Of a DNA stretch of 60,471 nucleotides, positions 43,397-51,114 are shown in pieces. The number at the start of each line of letters is the position of its first letter. Within the stretch, counting starts at the first letter, position 1. A program made the position numbers and the translations under genes. The stretch comes from Flavobacterium sp. (GTDB lineage: Bacteria; Bacteroidota; Bacteroidia; Flavobacteriales; Flavobacteriaceae): contig JAHEZJ010000035.1 in NCBI GenBank assembly GCA_023251135.1, forward strand, positions 9,287-69,757, read 5' to 3'. Below the pieces are notes generated by a model. It did not search any database. It was not told the DNA's origin and worked only from the letters and a program-made list of their open reading frames with translations.

Positions 43397-44551
43397 TTAA
43401 CTTTTTATCAATCCGTTAACAAATTTAACATTTTTATCTAAATAAAAATCTACTTTTTGATTCAATTTCGGAAAAGTACCAAAGTCATCCGAATAACTAG
43501 CCCCTTTTGCATCGTATTCGTAATGTCCAAAATAATTTTCCAAATCACCTACTTCAACTATGTAGGCATTAAAGTGAATCTTATTTTCAATCAATTCTTC
43601 TTTGTATTGTGCGACAAAATTCGTAATAATTTCGATACCATCATAATTTATTTTGATATTTTTCCACATAAAATCATAAAAAACCACTTTATTTTGTGAA
43701 ATATTCAAATAATCATTAATTCTGTTATCAACTAAATCGTTTTCGCTAATCAGGTCGAAACTTGAAACAAGTGAGAAAAACAGAAACTTTCGTGTGATTT
43801 CGCGTTCGTAATCATTCGGGTAATGACCTGCTTCAAATAAGATGGTAGGAGCTCCCAGAAACTGAAAGGTGTCTCCTATACAGTTGATATTAAACGAGTC
43901 ATCAAAACGCCCCACCTGTCCCGGAATGTATTTTTGCAAAACATCATTGATCCCGGCAATGACATTTATCGCTTTTAAACGGTTTTCATTCACCTCTCTT
44001 TCTTCGTTGTACGAAGGCGCTAAAAAGGAAAGTGTTGCCGGTTTTCCGGTTGAACCTGCCCCAAAAATAGTACGCTGATCGTGAAGATTAAAGCAAAAAT
44101 GCGGTTTAAAAGCTTCAAATACCGATCTCAAAATAGTACTTTCCGGTTGGGTTAAATTTTGAGAATCACGGTTTAAATCTACTTTATTAGCGTTCTCACG
44201 TGTGTAAAGCCTTGCTCCGTCAGGATTTAATATTGGAACACTATAAAAGGTAAACGTTTTAAGCATCTTCTGTGCAAACTCAGAACCGCTGTTTAAGACA
44301 TTTATAAAATCAAAAAGTGCTTTTGTAGTCGTACTTTCATTTCCATGCATTTGAGACCATAGATAAATACGCGTTGGTCCGGTTCCGATTTGATAACTAT
44401 AGATCGGTTCTCCTAAGACTGAATGACCAATAATTGCTACCTGATTGTCTGTATTTAATTTATCTAATAAAGGCTGAATATGATCCAAAGTCAAATAACG
44501 TCCCTCTATTGTTTGCTCTTTATGCTGGCTGAATAATTCTTCTAAATTCAT
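43397..44551 (-). CDS. M14-family zinc carboxypeptidase, cytosolic
   Basis: 384 aa, with no signal peptide (it begins MNLEELFSQHKEQTIEGRYL), unlike most exported M14 enzymes. Zinc ligands: HGNES (His and Glu of HxxE) near residue 89, and His in CFNLHDQRTIFGAG near 155. Substrate-positioning NPDGARLYTRENANKVDLN and the catalytic Glu in TILFEAGHYPNDYE near 240 are present. It cleaves a C-terminal or gamma-linked residue from a peptide; the substrate is unknown. Divergent from an XRE regulator across a region with six copies of one palindrome. Confidence 0.85.
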   Translation of the reverse strand: MNLEELFSQHKEQTIEGRYLTLDHIQPLLDKLNTDNQVAIIGHSVLGEPIYSYQIGTGPTRIYLWSQMHGNESTTTKALFDFINVLNSGSEFAQKMLKTFTFYSVPILNPDGARLYTRENANKVDLNRDSQNLTQPESTILRSVFEAFKPHFCFNLHDQRTIFGAGSTGKPATLSFLAPSYNEEREVNENRLKAINVIAGINDVLQKYIPGQVGRFDDSFNINCIGDTFQFLGAPTILFEAGHYPNDYEREITRKFLFFSLVSSFDLISENDLVDNRINDYLNISQNKVVFYDFMWKNIKINYDGIEIITNFVAQYKEELIENKIHFNAYIVEVGDLENYFGHYEYDAKGASYSDDFGTFPKLNQKVDFYLDKNVKFVNGLIKS

Positions 44552-44565
44552 CGTGTTTTGATTAG

Positions 44566-44636
44566 TTTACAAAAGTAAACATCTTTATTTTTACAATTGT
44601 AAATAAATTGTAAAGTAATAAATTTAGAATTGTAAA
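44566..44636. promoter_or_regulatory. Three TTTAC-N4-GTAAA operators on the peptidase side
   Basis: TTTAC-AAAA-GTAAA at 44566-44579, TTTAC-AATT-GTAAA at 44590-44603, TTTAG-AATT-GTAAA at 44623-44636 (one mismatch). Centre-to-centre distances are 24 and 33 bp. The first covers the -7 element of the peptidase promoter. Confidence 0.7.
44570..44577 (-). promoter_or_regulatory. -7 element of the M14 peptidase promoter
   Basis: Minus-strand TACTTTTG, matching TAnnTTTG, inside the operator at 44566-44579. A transcript start near 44564 gives a leader of about 13 bases. The -33 element is not clear. Confidence 0.5.
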
Positions 44637-44786
44637 CAGTTTTTACTGGTTATAGAATCGATTTTGATCTTTGCTAATTGACATTTGTTATTAGTTGAAA
44701 TACTAAAATATAATTTTATATATTTCAACAAGTTAAAACCAATCATCTAAAGTCTTAAATACACAATTTAAAGGTTATTTTTACGA

Positions 44787-44871
44787 TTTACAACTGTAAA
44801 ATTGTTTTAGAGGTCGCTTTTGATTACATTTGTAAACAGCGAATTTCTAAACAGTAATTTACAATGGTAAA
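44787..44871. promoter_or_regulatory. Three TTTAC-N4-GTAAA operators on the regulator side
   Basis: TTTAC-AACT-GTAAA at 44787-44800, ATTAC-ATTT-GTAAA at 44823-44836 (one mismatch), TTTAC-AATG-GTAAA at 44858-44871. Spacing is 36 and 35 bp. The middle one covers the -7 element; the last covers the regulator ATG at 44864. Confidence 0.7.
44801..44832 (+). promoter_or_regulatory. Promoter of the XRE regulator
   Basis: ATTG at 44801-44804, 20 nt, TACATTTG at 44825-44832. The transcript would start near 44838, 26 bases before the start codon. The -7 element lies inside an operator copy, which suggests autorepression. Confidence 0.55.
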
Positions 44872-45310
44872 CATAGATGATTTTGTAAAACGACTTGAAA
44901 TTATATTGGATTATTATGCTTTAAACGCCTCTTCTTTTGCGGATAAAATTGGGGTGCAGCGTTCCAGTATGTCTCACCTGCTTTCCGGAAGAAACAAACC
45001 CAGTTTGGATTTTGTGCTAAAAATTCTGGAGGTTTTTCCTGATATTGATTTGTACTGGATTTTAAATGGTAAAGGGAGTTTTCCAAAAACGGAAGATGCC
45101 ACTGATCTGAAAAAAAACGAATCGCTCTCTGAATTTGCAAAACCTCTTACTCCTATTTCATCGGAAGAAAATTTTGTTTCGGAAAATGAAAAATCCAAAA
45201 ACACATCTTCTACAGAAATTAAAACTCAAAGTTTAAGTCCTGCAGAAAATGAAATTGAAAAAATAGTGGTCTTTTATAAAAACGGAACCTTTAAGACTTA
45301 CGTTCCTTAA
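44864..45310 (+). CDS. XRE-type helix-turn-helix regulator, probable autorepressor
   Basis: 148 aa. Residues 8-65 form an HTH_XRE domain: FADKIGVQRSSMSHLLSGRN (helices 2-3) then PSLDFVLKILEVFPDIDLYW. Residues 75-128 are a Ser/Glu/Lys-rich linker without clear structure. The end IEKIVVFYKNGTFKTYVP is a short hydrophobic strand-like tail, possibly for dimerisation. It has no known ligand domain. Its start codon lies within an operator copy and three copies flank its promoter, which suggests that it represses itself and the divergent M14 gene; inference. Confidence 0.82.
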   Translation: MVNIDDFVKRLEIILDYYALNASSFADKIGVQRSSMSHLLSGRNKPSLDFVLKILEVFPDIDLYWILNGKGSFPKTEDATDLKKNESLSEFAKPLTPISSEENFVSENEKSKNTSSTEIKTQSLSPAENEIEKIVVFYKNGTFKTYVP

Positions 45311-45394
45311 ATTTGAAATTTTCGCGTATTTGAAAATTTCTAAAATTATTTTTCATTTAAGCGATTCCTGGACAACCGGGGCAACAGCAAAAAA

Positions 45395-45946
45395 TTACAA
45401 CTGAAATCCGTTTTCCGGAATTTTACCCACGACCCCGTCATAGTGTTTTTTTAAAACATTCAAATCAGCCTCATAATCTCCGGTTGGAGAAAATGGTTTC
45501 CCTAAGTTGACTTCTTTTTTGCCCCAGTCAAAAGCTACCGGCACAATTGGCACATTTGCTTTAAGAGCGATGTAATAAAAACCGCTTTTTAATTCTTTTA
45601 CTCCTTTGCGAGTTCCTTCTGCAGCTACGGCTAAGCGAAAAACTTCTTTTCTTTCAAAAATTGCAGCAATCGACTCTACTTTATTCAATCCGCCAGTTCG
45701 GTCTATGGGTTCTCCTCCTACACTTCTGAAATAATAGCCAAAAGGAAAACGGAATAATTCTTTCTTTCCTACCCAGTTCATTTCCAAACCGGAAATACCG
45801 CGTGTAAAAATTCCCAAATAAAAATCATGGTTACTGGTATGCGGCATCACCATCATCACGCATTTTTTTACTTCAGCATTTTCGATTCCCACAATTTTCC
45901 AGCCCATTAGCTTAAAAAAGATGAATTTGTACAATCGCTTTTTCAT
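45395..45946 (-). CDS. Acyltransferase of the PlsC (1-acylglycerol-phosphate) family
   Basis: 183 aa, shorter than PlsC (about 240). Catalytic H-x4-D in MPHTSNHDFYLGIF near residue 36, the glycerol-phosphate-binding AAEGTRKGVKELKSGF (EGTR-type), then VPIVPVAFDWGKKEV, all in family order. It is probably membrane-associated; the acceptor is unknown. It is convergent with the XRE gene and divergent from the SpeE-like gene, 63 bases apart. Confidence 0.85.
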   Translation of the reverse strand: MKKRLYKFIFFKLMGWKIVGIENAEVKKCVMMVMPHTSNHDFYLGIFTRGISGLEMNWVGKKELFRFPFGYYFRSVGGEPIDRTGGLNKVESIAAIFERKEVFRLAVAAEGTRKGVKELKSGFYYIALKANVPIVPVAFDWGKKEVNLGKPFSPTGDYEADLNVLKKHYDGVVGKIPENGFQL

Positions 45947-46009
45947 TAATTTGTTTTTTCCTGCAAAATAAAAGATTTAAAGTGGTATTTTTGAGTAAAA
46001 GCATTTAAA

Positions 46010-46675
46010 ATGATCCAAAAATTGTTCAGTTATATTGTTCCTATAAAAATATTCAAAAAAAAATCACAAAGAAGCAAAATCATCGAAGTTACCTGGGCTA
46101 ATGGCGAATTAGTTCTTGATTCTGAAAACACCAATTATTCCTACGGAAGTTTACAGCGTATTTTAAGATACGGACTTCGAAATATCGGTTATGACAACAT
46201 TCTTAAAATGGATCATGTTTTATTGTTAGGTGTTGCCGGCGGAAGCGTGATTAAAACACTGGTAGATGAAATTCAGTACAAAGGCAAAATTACCGGTGTA
46301 GAGATTGACCCCGACATCATTAAGATTGCCAACGAATACTTCAATCTTGACCAGATTAAACAACTGGAAGTTGTAATTGATGATGCTTTCGAATTTGTTT
46401 TAAAAACAAAAAATAAATATAATCTAATTATTATTGATATTTTTGAAGACATCAAGATGCCCAATTTTCTGTTTGAAAGCTTTTTTAGCGAACGGATTTG
46501 TTCGCTTTTGCAAAGTCACGGATTTGTTTTGTTTAACACTATGATTTTAGACGAAGCGCACAATGTTCGAAACCGAAAATACATTTCTGAAATTAACCCC
46601 AAACTGTTTGCTTCCAAAATGCTCCCACGAGTAGAAGTTCACAACGAATTAATAATTATTGAAAAAGTAGTTTAA
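46010..46675 (+). CDS. Spermidine-synthase-like methyltransferase-fold protein
   Basis: 221 aa. Rossmann core of the SpeE type: VLLLGVAGGSVIKTLVD, then ITGVEIDPDIIKIANEYFNL, VVIDDAFEFV and YNLIIIDIFEDIKMP. Spermidine synthases have GGGDGG at the first motif and a DSTDP-like catalytic Asp motif; here both are replaced (GVAGGS, DIFED), so putrescine aminopropylation is doubtful. It may be a SAM-dependent transferase of another sort. It leads a tight four-gene run: gaps of 4, 6 and 10 bases follow. Confidence 0.75.
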   Translation: MIQKLFSYIVPIKIFKKKSQRSKIIEVTWANGELVLDSENTNYSYGSLQRILRYGLRNIGYDNILKMDHVLLLGVAGGSVIKTLVDEIQYKGKITGVEIDPDIIKIANEYFNLDQIKQLEVVIDDAFEFVLKTKNKYNLIIIDIFEDIKMPNFLFESFFSERICSLLQSHGFVLFNTMILDEAHNVRNRKYISEINPKLFASKMLPRVEVHNELIIIEKVV

Positions 46676-46679
46676 ACCT

Positions 46680-47357
46680 ATGAAACCTCTTGCCTCTATC
46701 TTAAAAGCCTTACCACCTACTAAAGTAATTGATTCCACCATTGACATTTCAAAATACATTCCTTTAGACCTGTCTGTAACCAATCAGGAACTTGCCGAAT
46801 GTAAACCTGCTAACACCGAAGAATTTGAAGATTTTATTACTGCCTACTTAGAAAAAAATGATGCCGAAGTAGCCTATGGCGGTTATATCGAAGGCCGAAC
46901 AATCTACCAGCGCAGTACCATTTTTAAAAACAGTTCGATACCGGAACGCAACATCCATATTGGATTAGATCTCTGGACAAAAGTAAACACCCCAGTACTG
47001 GCGCCACTAGACGGAAAAGTACACAGCTTTAAAAACAATATAGGTCTGGGCGATTATGGTCCGACTATAATTTTAGAGCATCGCGTAGAAAATGAAAAAT
47101 TTTATACTTTATACGGACATTTATCGTTAGAAAGTATAGAAAACCTTAGTGTTGGGACATTTTTTCATAAAGGCCAAAAAATTGGAACTTTAGGAAGCTC
47201 CTCTGTTAATGGAGATTACGCTCCACATGTACACTTTCAGATTATACGAAACATCGAAACGTATTCCGGCGACTATCCCGGCGTCTGCAATACAAATGAC
47301 CTGAATTTTTACATAGAAAACTGCCCTGACCCCAACTTATTATTAAAAATTACTTAA
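46680..47357 (+). CDS. M23-family peptidase-like (LytM) protein, no signal peptide
   Basis: 225 aa. The M23 zinc site is clear: NIHIGLDLWTKVNTPVLAP (His and Asp), then the GHLS motif in TLYGHLSLESIENLSVG, and HVHFQIIRN (HxH). It has the Gly-rich turn GTLGSSSVNGDYAPHVHFQ. Classic relatives cut peptidoglycan cross-links in the periplasm, but I see no signal peptide or anchor, so its location is unclear. Second gene of a four-gene run. Confidence 0.85.
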   Translation: MKPLASILKALPPTKVIDSTIDISKYIPLDLSVTNQELAECKPANTEEFEDFITAYLEKNDAEVAYGGYIEGRTIYQRSTIFKNSSIPERNIHIGLDLWTKVNTPVLAPLDGKVHSFKNNIGLGDYGPTIILEHRVENEKFYTLYGHLSLESIENLSVGTFFHKGQKIGTLGSSSVNGDYAPHVHFQIIRNIETYSGDYPGVCNTNDLNFYIENCPDPNLLLKIT

Positions 47358-47363
47358 ATAGTT

Positions 47364-47840
47364 ATGAAGAAAGCAGGATTGATTATATGTTTGTTATTGT
47401 TAATTGGATGTAAATCGAAAACGATAAATAGAGACACTGAAGATTTAAAAATTAAAAGAGTCACTGCTGCCGAAATAAACTCCAATCAACAGAAAAAAGC
47501 GTACGAATTGGGGAAAAGGGTATTAGAAACCTGTAATTCCTCAAAGTTTAAGCCTTTTAATGAAACTGAAGTTACGAAGTCGGTTATGGAAAATACGACT
47601 GAAGAACGTTTGACCAAAACCTGTCAGAGATTCAGACAATACTACGGAAGTTTTATCGATTTAAAGCTCGATGGTGTTTACAGAACCAAACAGGAGGTCA
47701 TTTATCGCTATCATGCACTGTATTCCAAAAAAGTGGCCAATAAAGAGTTGCGCATTTTTGTAAACGAAGACAATTTGATTTCGGCCATAAAATCAATGGA
47801 TTGGGACGAGAAATTTGATGCCAAAATAACCGAACAATAA
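47364..47840 (+). CDS. Small lipoprotein, unknown function
   Basis: 158 aa. Signal peptide with lipobox LIGC followed by KSKTINRDTED; without acidic residues right after the Cys it may stay in the periplasm. The mature part is a mixed alpha/beta domain, with EVTKSVMENTTEERLTKTCQ and YYGSFIDLKLDGVYRTKQEV, and it ends in KIAEQ-like residues. Family not recognised. Six bases after the M23 gene and ten before the next, so in the same run. Confidence 0.7.
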   Translation: MKKAGLIICLLLLIGCKSKTINRDTEDLKIKRVTAAEINSNQQKKAYELGKRVLETCNSSKFKPFNETEVTKSVMENTTEERLTKTCQRFRQYYGSFIDLKLDGVYRTKQEVIYRYHALYSKKVANKELRIFVNEDNLISAIKSMDWDEKFDAKITEQ

Positions 47841-47850
47841 AGTAAAACCT

Positions 47851-48375
47851 ATGAATTTAAAACTGCCTCTTTTAATAGTACTGTTAATTACCGGTTTCGC
47901 AAACGCACAGCAAACCATAAGTATAAAGGGCTCAAAACCATTTCCGGCAACAACAGCTTATACTTTTATTTGTGAAAAGTATGTTTTTACCGGAGAAACT
48001 GAAGTTCAGATTGCCAAAACAGACAAAGGTGGGGTTTTAAAACTAAGCATAGGAATTTCTAACGACAAAACTCAAATCTCAGGAGGCGTATACGTTGATT
48101 TAGTCAATGGCGATGTGATTGCCTGCGTGGACAAAAACAGCAAAGAAACCCTTGACGGGAAAACCACTTCTTATTACTATTTCACTCCTGCCGAAATGAA
48201 TAAACTAAAAAAAACGGATATTAAAGCGATCCGCTTTATCATCAAAGGTAATGCTACAACGTTTGGAGATCAAACCGGCTATTTTACGGCGCTGAACAGA
48301 ATGGCGTACTTTTCGACAGCATTTGATAAATCAAAAAAGACCTTTGATACCGCAGCCGCAATTAGCGCTTTATAG
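47851..48375 (+). CDS. Exported protein, unknown function
   Basis: 174 aa with a signal peptide ending FANAQ. Mature part is beta-rich: ISIKGSKPFPATTAYTFICE, VFTGETEVQIAKTDKGGVLK, YVDLVNGDVIACVDKNSKE, TDIKAIRFIIKGNATTFGDQ. Family not recognised; no metal or catalytic motif seen. Last gene of the SpeE-like/M23/lipoprotein run, ten bases after the lipoprotein. Confidence 0.65.
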   Translation: MNLKLPLLIVLLITGFANAQQTISIKGSKPFPATTAYTFICEKYVFTGETEVQIAKTDKGGVLKLSIGISNDKTQISGGVYVDLVNGDVIACVDKNSKETLDGKTTSYYYFTPAEMNKLKKTDIKAIRFIIKGNATTFGDQTGYFTALNRMAYFSTAFDKSKKTFDTAAAISAL

Positions 48376-48558
48376 GTTCTTATGTTAACCTAATGATTGT
48401 ATTTCATTTAAACACATCCTTTGAGGTAAAACAAATAGACTTCTTTTTTCACACTCTTTACAGACTTAAAATCTGTTAAATCATTTTTTGTTAATTAGCC
48501 CATACAGCTTTATATTAGTATAATAAATCTTATATTTATAATCTAAACAGTATCCTCC

Positions 48559-49029
48559 ATGAATCCGAATGAAGCCTTAATTACAAAATTCTATACCGCT
48601 TTTGCCAATGCCGATGCTAAAACCATGAGCGAATGTTACCATCCTAAAATTCATTTTATCGATCCTGCTTTTGGTTTACTAAAAGAAGATCAGGTTTCTA
48701 AAATGTGGGAAATGCTGCTTTTAAAAAGCAAAGGCAACCTTAAAATTGAATTTTCAGCTATTAAAGCAGATGATTTTTCGGGTACTGCAAAATGGGTTGC
48801 GACTTATAATTTTAGTAAAACCAACAGAAAAGTAATCAATCGAATTTCTGCTGAATTTGCTTTCCAGGACGGTTTAATCATCAAACATACAGACAGTTTT
48901 GATGTCTGGAAATGGTCGAAACAGGCTTTTGGTTTAACCGGATATTTAATGGGCTGGACAGGATTTTTTCAAAGCAAAATTCAGGAACAGGCGCTGTTGT
49001 CCCTAAAAAAGTTTCAGGAATCCAAATAA
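48559..49029 (+). CDS. NTF2/SnoaL-like protein
   Basis: 156 aa, soluble. It has the SnoaL-like fold pattern: ALITKFYTAFANADAKTMSE, CYHPKIHFIDPAFGLLKED, then KWVATYNFSKTNRKVINRIS and FAFQDGLIIKHTDSFDVWKW. The conserved His and Asp of the cavity are present. Typical of nuclear transport factor 2 family proteins of unknown substrate. It has its own spacing of 183 bases upstream and 141 bases downstream; monocistronic in appearance. Confidence 0.85.
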   Translation: MNPNEALITKFYTAFANADAKTMSECYHPKIHFIDPAFGLLKEDQVSKMWEMLLLKSKGNLKIEFSAIKADDFSGTAKWVATYNFSKTNRKVINRISAEFAFQDGLIIKHTDSFDVWKWSKQAFGLTGYLMGWTGFFQSKIQEQALLSLKKFQESK

Positions 49030-49170
49030 TTTTCTTAAATTGAAAATTCAAATATGCACATTAGCTAAAATTTCCTTTTAGTTTCTATTCAACTACCCGC
49101 CTCTTTTATTAGAATTCGCTTGTCTGTTACTATTTTTTGGAGTTAATCGTGTTGTAAATCTTGAATCTCT

Positions 49171-50913
49171 ATGAAAGAAATTGTACACAAAAAATTAAAT
49201 CAATTACAGGCAACAGCAATTTGCGGAAATGACATTAGTTCTTCCTGTTTATACGTTTCAGCGCTTACCATTTTGTATGCCGGGCAGTACGCCTGGATTT
49301 CTCTTTTAATTGTTGCGGTTGTTTTATTCTTATTCCGAAAAATTTACGGGGAAGTTGTAGGTGCAATTCCGCTAAACGGAGGAGCATACAACGTTCTTCT
49401 CAACACTTCTACCAAACGTTTGGCCTCTTTGGCTGCTACCTTAACTGTTTTGTCTTATATGGCAACAGCCGTGATTTCGGCTTCAGAAGGCATGCACTAT
49501 TTACACGGAATTTTTGAAAGTTTAAATGTGACTGTGGCAACCATTATTGTTTTAGTTCTTTTTACAGGGCTCGCCATATTGGGAATTGGAGAATCGGCTT
49601 TTGTAGCCGTAATTATCTTTATCACCCATTTAGCCACTTTAAGCCTACTAGTACTGGCTTCGCTTTGGTTTATCCTGAATAACGGTTTAGAAACTTTTCA
49701 CATCAACTGGCAGACTCCCATCGCTTATGGAAACATTAAAACGGCTTTGTTTTTAGGTTTCTCAGCCGCTATGCTTGGAATCTCGGGTTTTGAGAGTTCC
49801 GCCAACTTTGTAGAAGAACAGCAATCGGGAGTTTTCCCGAAAACGTTGCGCAATATGTGGGCCATTGTTAGCTTTTTCAACCCGGTAATCGCCATTTTGT
49901 TAATCAGTATCATTCCGTTAACCGAAGTGGGTGCTAATAAAGAATCGCTACTGGCTCATTTAGGACAAACTACGGGAGGCTCCTGGCTGGCATGGCTTAT
50001 TTCTATTGATGCTGTTTTAGTTTTATGCGGAGCCGTATTGACTTCCTTCGTGGGAGTTTCAGGTTTATTAAACCGAATGACTTTAGACCGGATTTTACCC
50101 AACTATTTCCTGAAACAAAACCAACGAGGTTCTCACTATCGCATTGTGATTAGCTTTTTAGTACTGTGTATTTCGGTACTTTTTGCAACCAATGGGCATT
50201 TAGAGTCCTTAGCAGGAGTTTATACCTTCTCTTTTCTGGCGGTAATGGCTTTATTTGGAATTGGAAATTTACTACTCAAATTCAAACGTCGAAAACTACC
50301 CCGACCAGAGCGCGCACGAGGTATTTCTGTAGTCGTTGCTGTTTCTTTCATTATTGCTGCCTTCATCGGAAATATGGAACTCAACATCAATGCTTTCTAT
50401 ACCTTTTTGAAATACATGGTTCCCTCCCTACTCTTCATTGGCATCATGTTAAATCGTGTCATTCTCATAAGACTTTTAATCGAAGCTCTGGAGTATTTTT
50501 ACCAGCCCTTACGACGAATGGTGATCATCAGCAATAGGTATTTACAAAAAATGAGTGTACAGATCAACTCGCAGGAATTTGTCTTTTTTACAAAAGGAGA
50601 CGATATTGCCATCCTGAACAAAGTATTACAATATGTTGAAAACAACGAAACGACCAAAAAACTTAAAATCGTTTATGTTAAAAATGGCCCGTCCAATAAC
50701 GAAGAATTAATCAAAGACCTTGAAGTTTTGGATCGTGCCTATGATGATATTGACATTGAGTACCTTGAAATACAAGGAGTTTTTGGCCCTGAAATTATCG
50801 ATGAGCTTTCTATAAAATGGAATATCCCTAAAAACTTTATGTTCATTGGTTCACCTGGAAACAAATTCTCTTACCGAATTTCAGATCTGGGCGGAGTTCG
50901 CTTGATCATGTAA
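49171..50913 (+). CDS. APC-superfamily amino-acid/polyamine permease with C-terminal soluble domain
   Basis: 580 aa. About 12 membrane helices in residues 20-435, with the family helix 1 pattern ICGNDISSSCLYVSALTILY and GAIPLNGGAYNVLLN. From about residue 440 a soluble domain follows (LQKMSVQINSQEFVFFTKGD; DIEYLEIQGVFGPEIIDELS), which resembles regulatory domains on some APC transporters. Substrate unknown. It is followed by a repeat pair and the class V aminotransferase on the other strand. Confidence 0.85.
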   Translation: MKEIVHKKLNQLQATAICGNDISSSCLYVSALTILYAGQYAWISLLIVAVVLFLFRKIYGEVVGAIPLNGGAYNVLLNTSTKRLASLAATLTVLSYMATAVISASEGMHYLHGIFESLNVTVATIIVLVLFTGLAILGIGESAFVAVIIFITHLATLSLLVLASLWFILNNGLETFHINWQTPIAYGNIKTALFLGFSAAMLGISGFESSANFVEEQQSGVFPKTLRNMWAIVSFFNPVIAILLISIIPLTEVGANKESLLAHLGQTTGGSWLAWLISIDAVLVLCGAVLTSFVGVSGLLNRMTLDRILPNYFLKQNQRGSHYRIVISFLVLCISVLFATNGHLESLAGVYTFSFLAVMALFGIGNLLLKFKRRKLPRPERARGISVVVAVSFIIAAFIGNMELNINAFYTFLKYMVPSLLFIGIMLNRVILIRLLIEALEYFYQPLRRMVIISNRYLQKMSVQINSQEFVFFTKGDDIAILNKVLQYVENNETTKKLKIVYVKNGPSNNEELIKDLEVLDRAYDDIDIEYLEIQGVFGPEIIDELSIKWNIPKNFMFIGSPGNKFSYRISDLGGVRLIM

Positions 50914-50925
50914 TTTAAAAACAAC

Positions 50926-50958
50926 AAACCCGACAGGTTTTTGAAACCTGTCGGGTTT
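50926..50958. repeat. AAACCCGACAGG hairpin repeat, copy 1
   Basis: Perfect 15-bp arms AAACCCGACAGGTTT / AAACCTGTCGGGTTT with a 3-nt loop. A second copy lies 133 bases on, and a diverged one at 31322. It also ends the plus-strand permease transcript. Confidence 0.85.
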
Positions 50959-50981
50959 AGTAATCATTACGATTATAAGTT

Positions 50982-51034
50982 TTACGATTTGAACCAACCT
51001 GACACTAACTTGTCTTCAAACGTAGTGGTGTCCT
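50982..51034 (-). pseudogene. Echo of the 3' end of the class V aminotransferase
   Basis: Read on the minus strand and in frame with a stop, this gives KDTTTFEDKLVSGWFKS then TAA, against KDATSFEDELVAGWFKS at the end of the real gene 133 bases away. Many third codon positions differ, but the protein is nearly the same. It is a remnant of a gene 3' end placed between the two hairpins. Confidence 0.75.
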
Positions 51035-51058
51035 TTTTAAAAACATTTACTAAACAAC

Positions 51059-51091
51059 AAACCCGACAGGTTTTTAAAACCTGTCGGGTTT
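51059..51091. repeat. AAACCCGACAGG hairpin repeat, copy 2
   Basis: Arms AAACCCGACAGGTTT / AAACCTGTCGGGTTT again, with a 3-nt loop, 24 bases past the stop of the aminotransferase; doubles as its terminator. Confidence 0.85.
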
Positions 51092-51114
51092 AATAATTAT
51101 TACGAATATAAGTT

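Noticed and set aside
43457-43699. 80-codon plus-strand ORF inside the M14 gene
   Set aside because: AT-rich antisense shadow of the peptidase.
44552-45310. XRE regulator with clustered operators considered as a prophage or plasmid remnant
   Set aside because: No integrase, structural, replication or attachment sequence is nearby; the neighbours are normal chromosomal genes.
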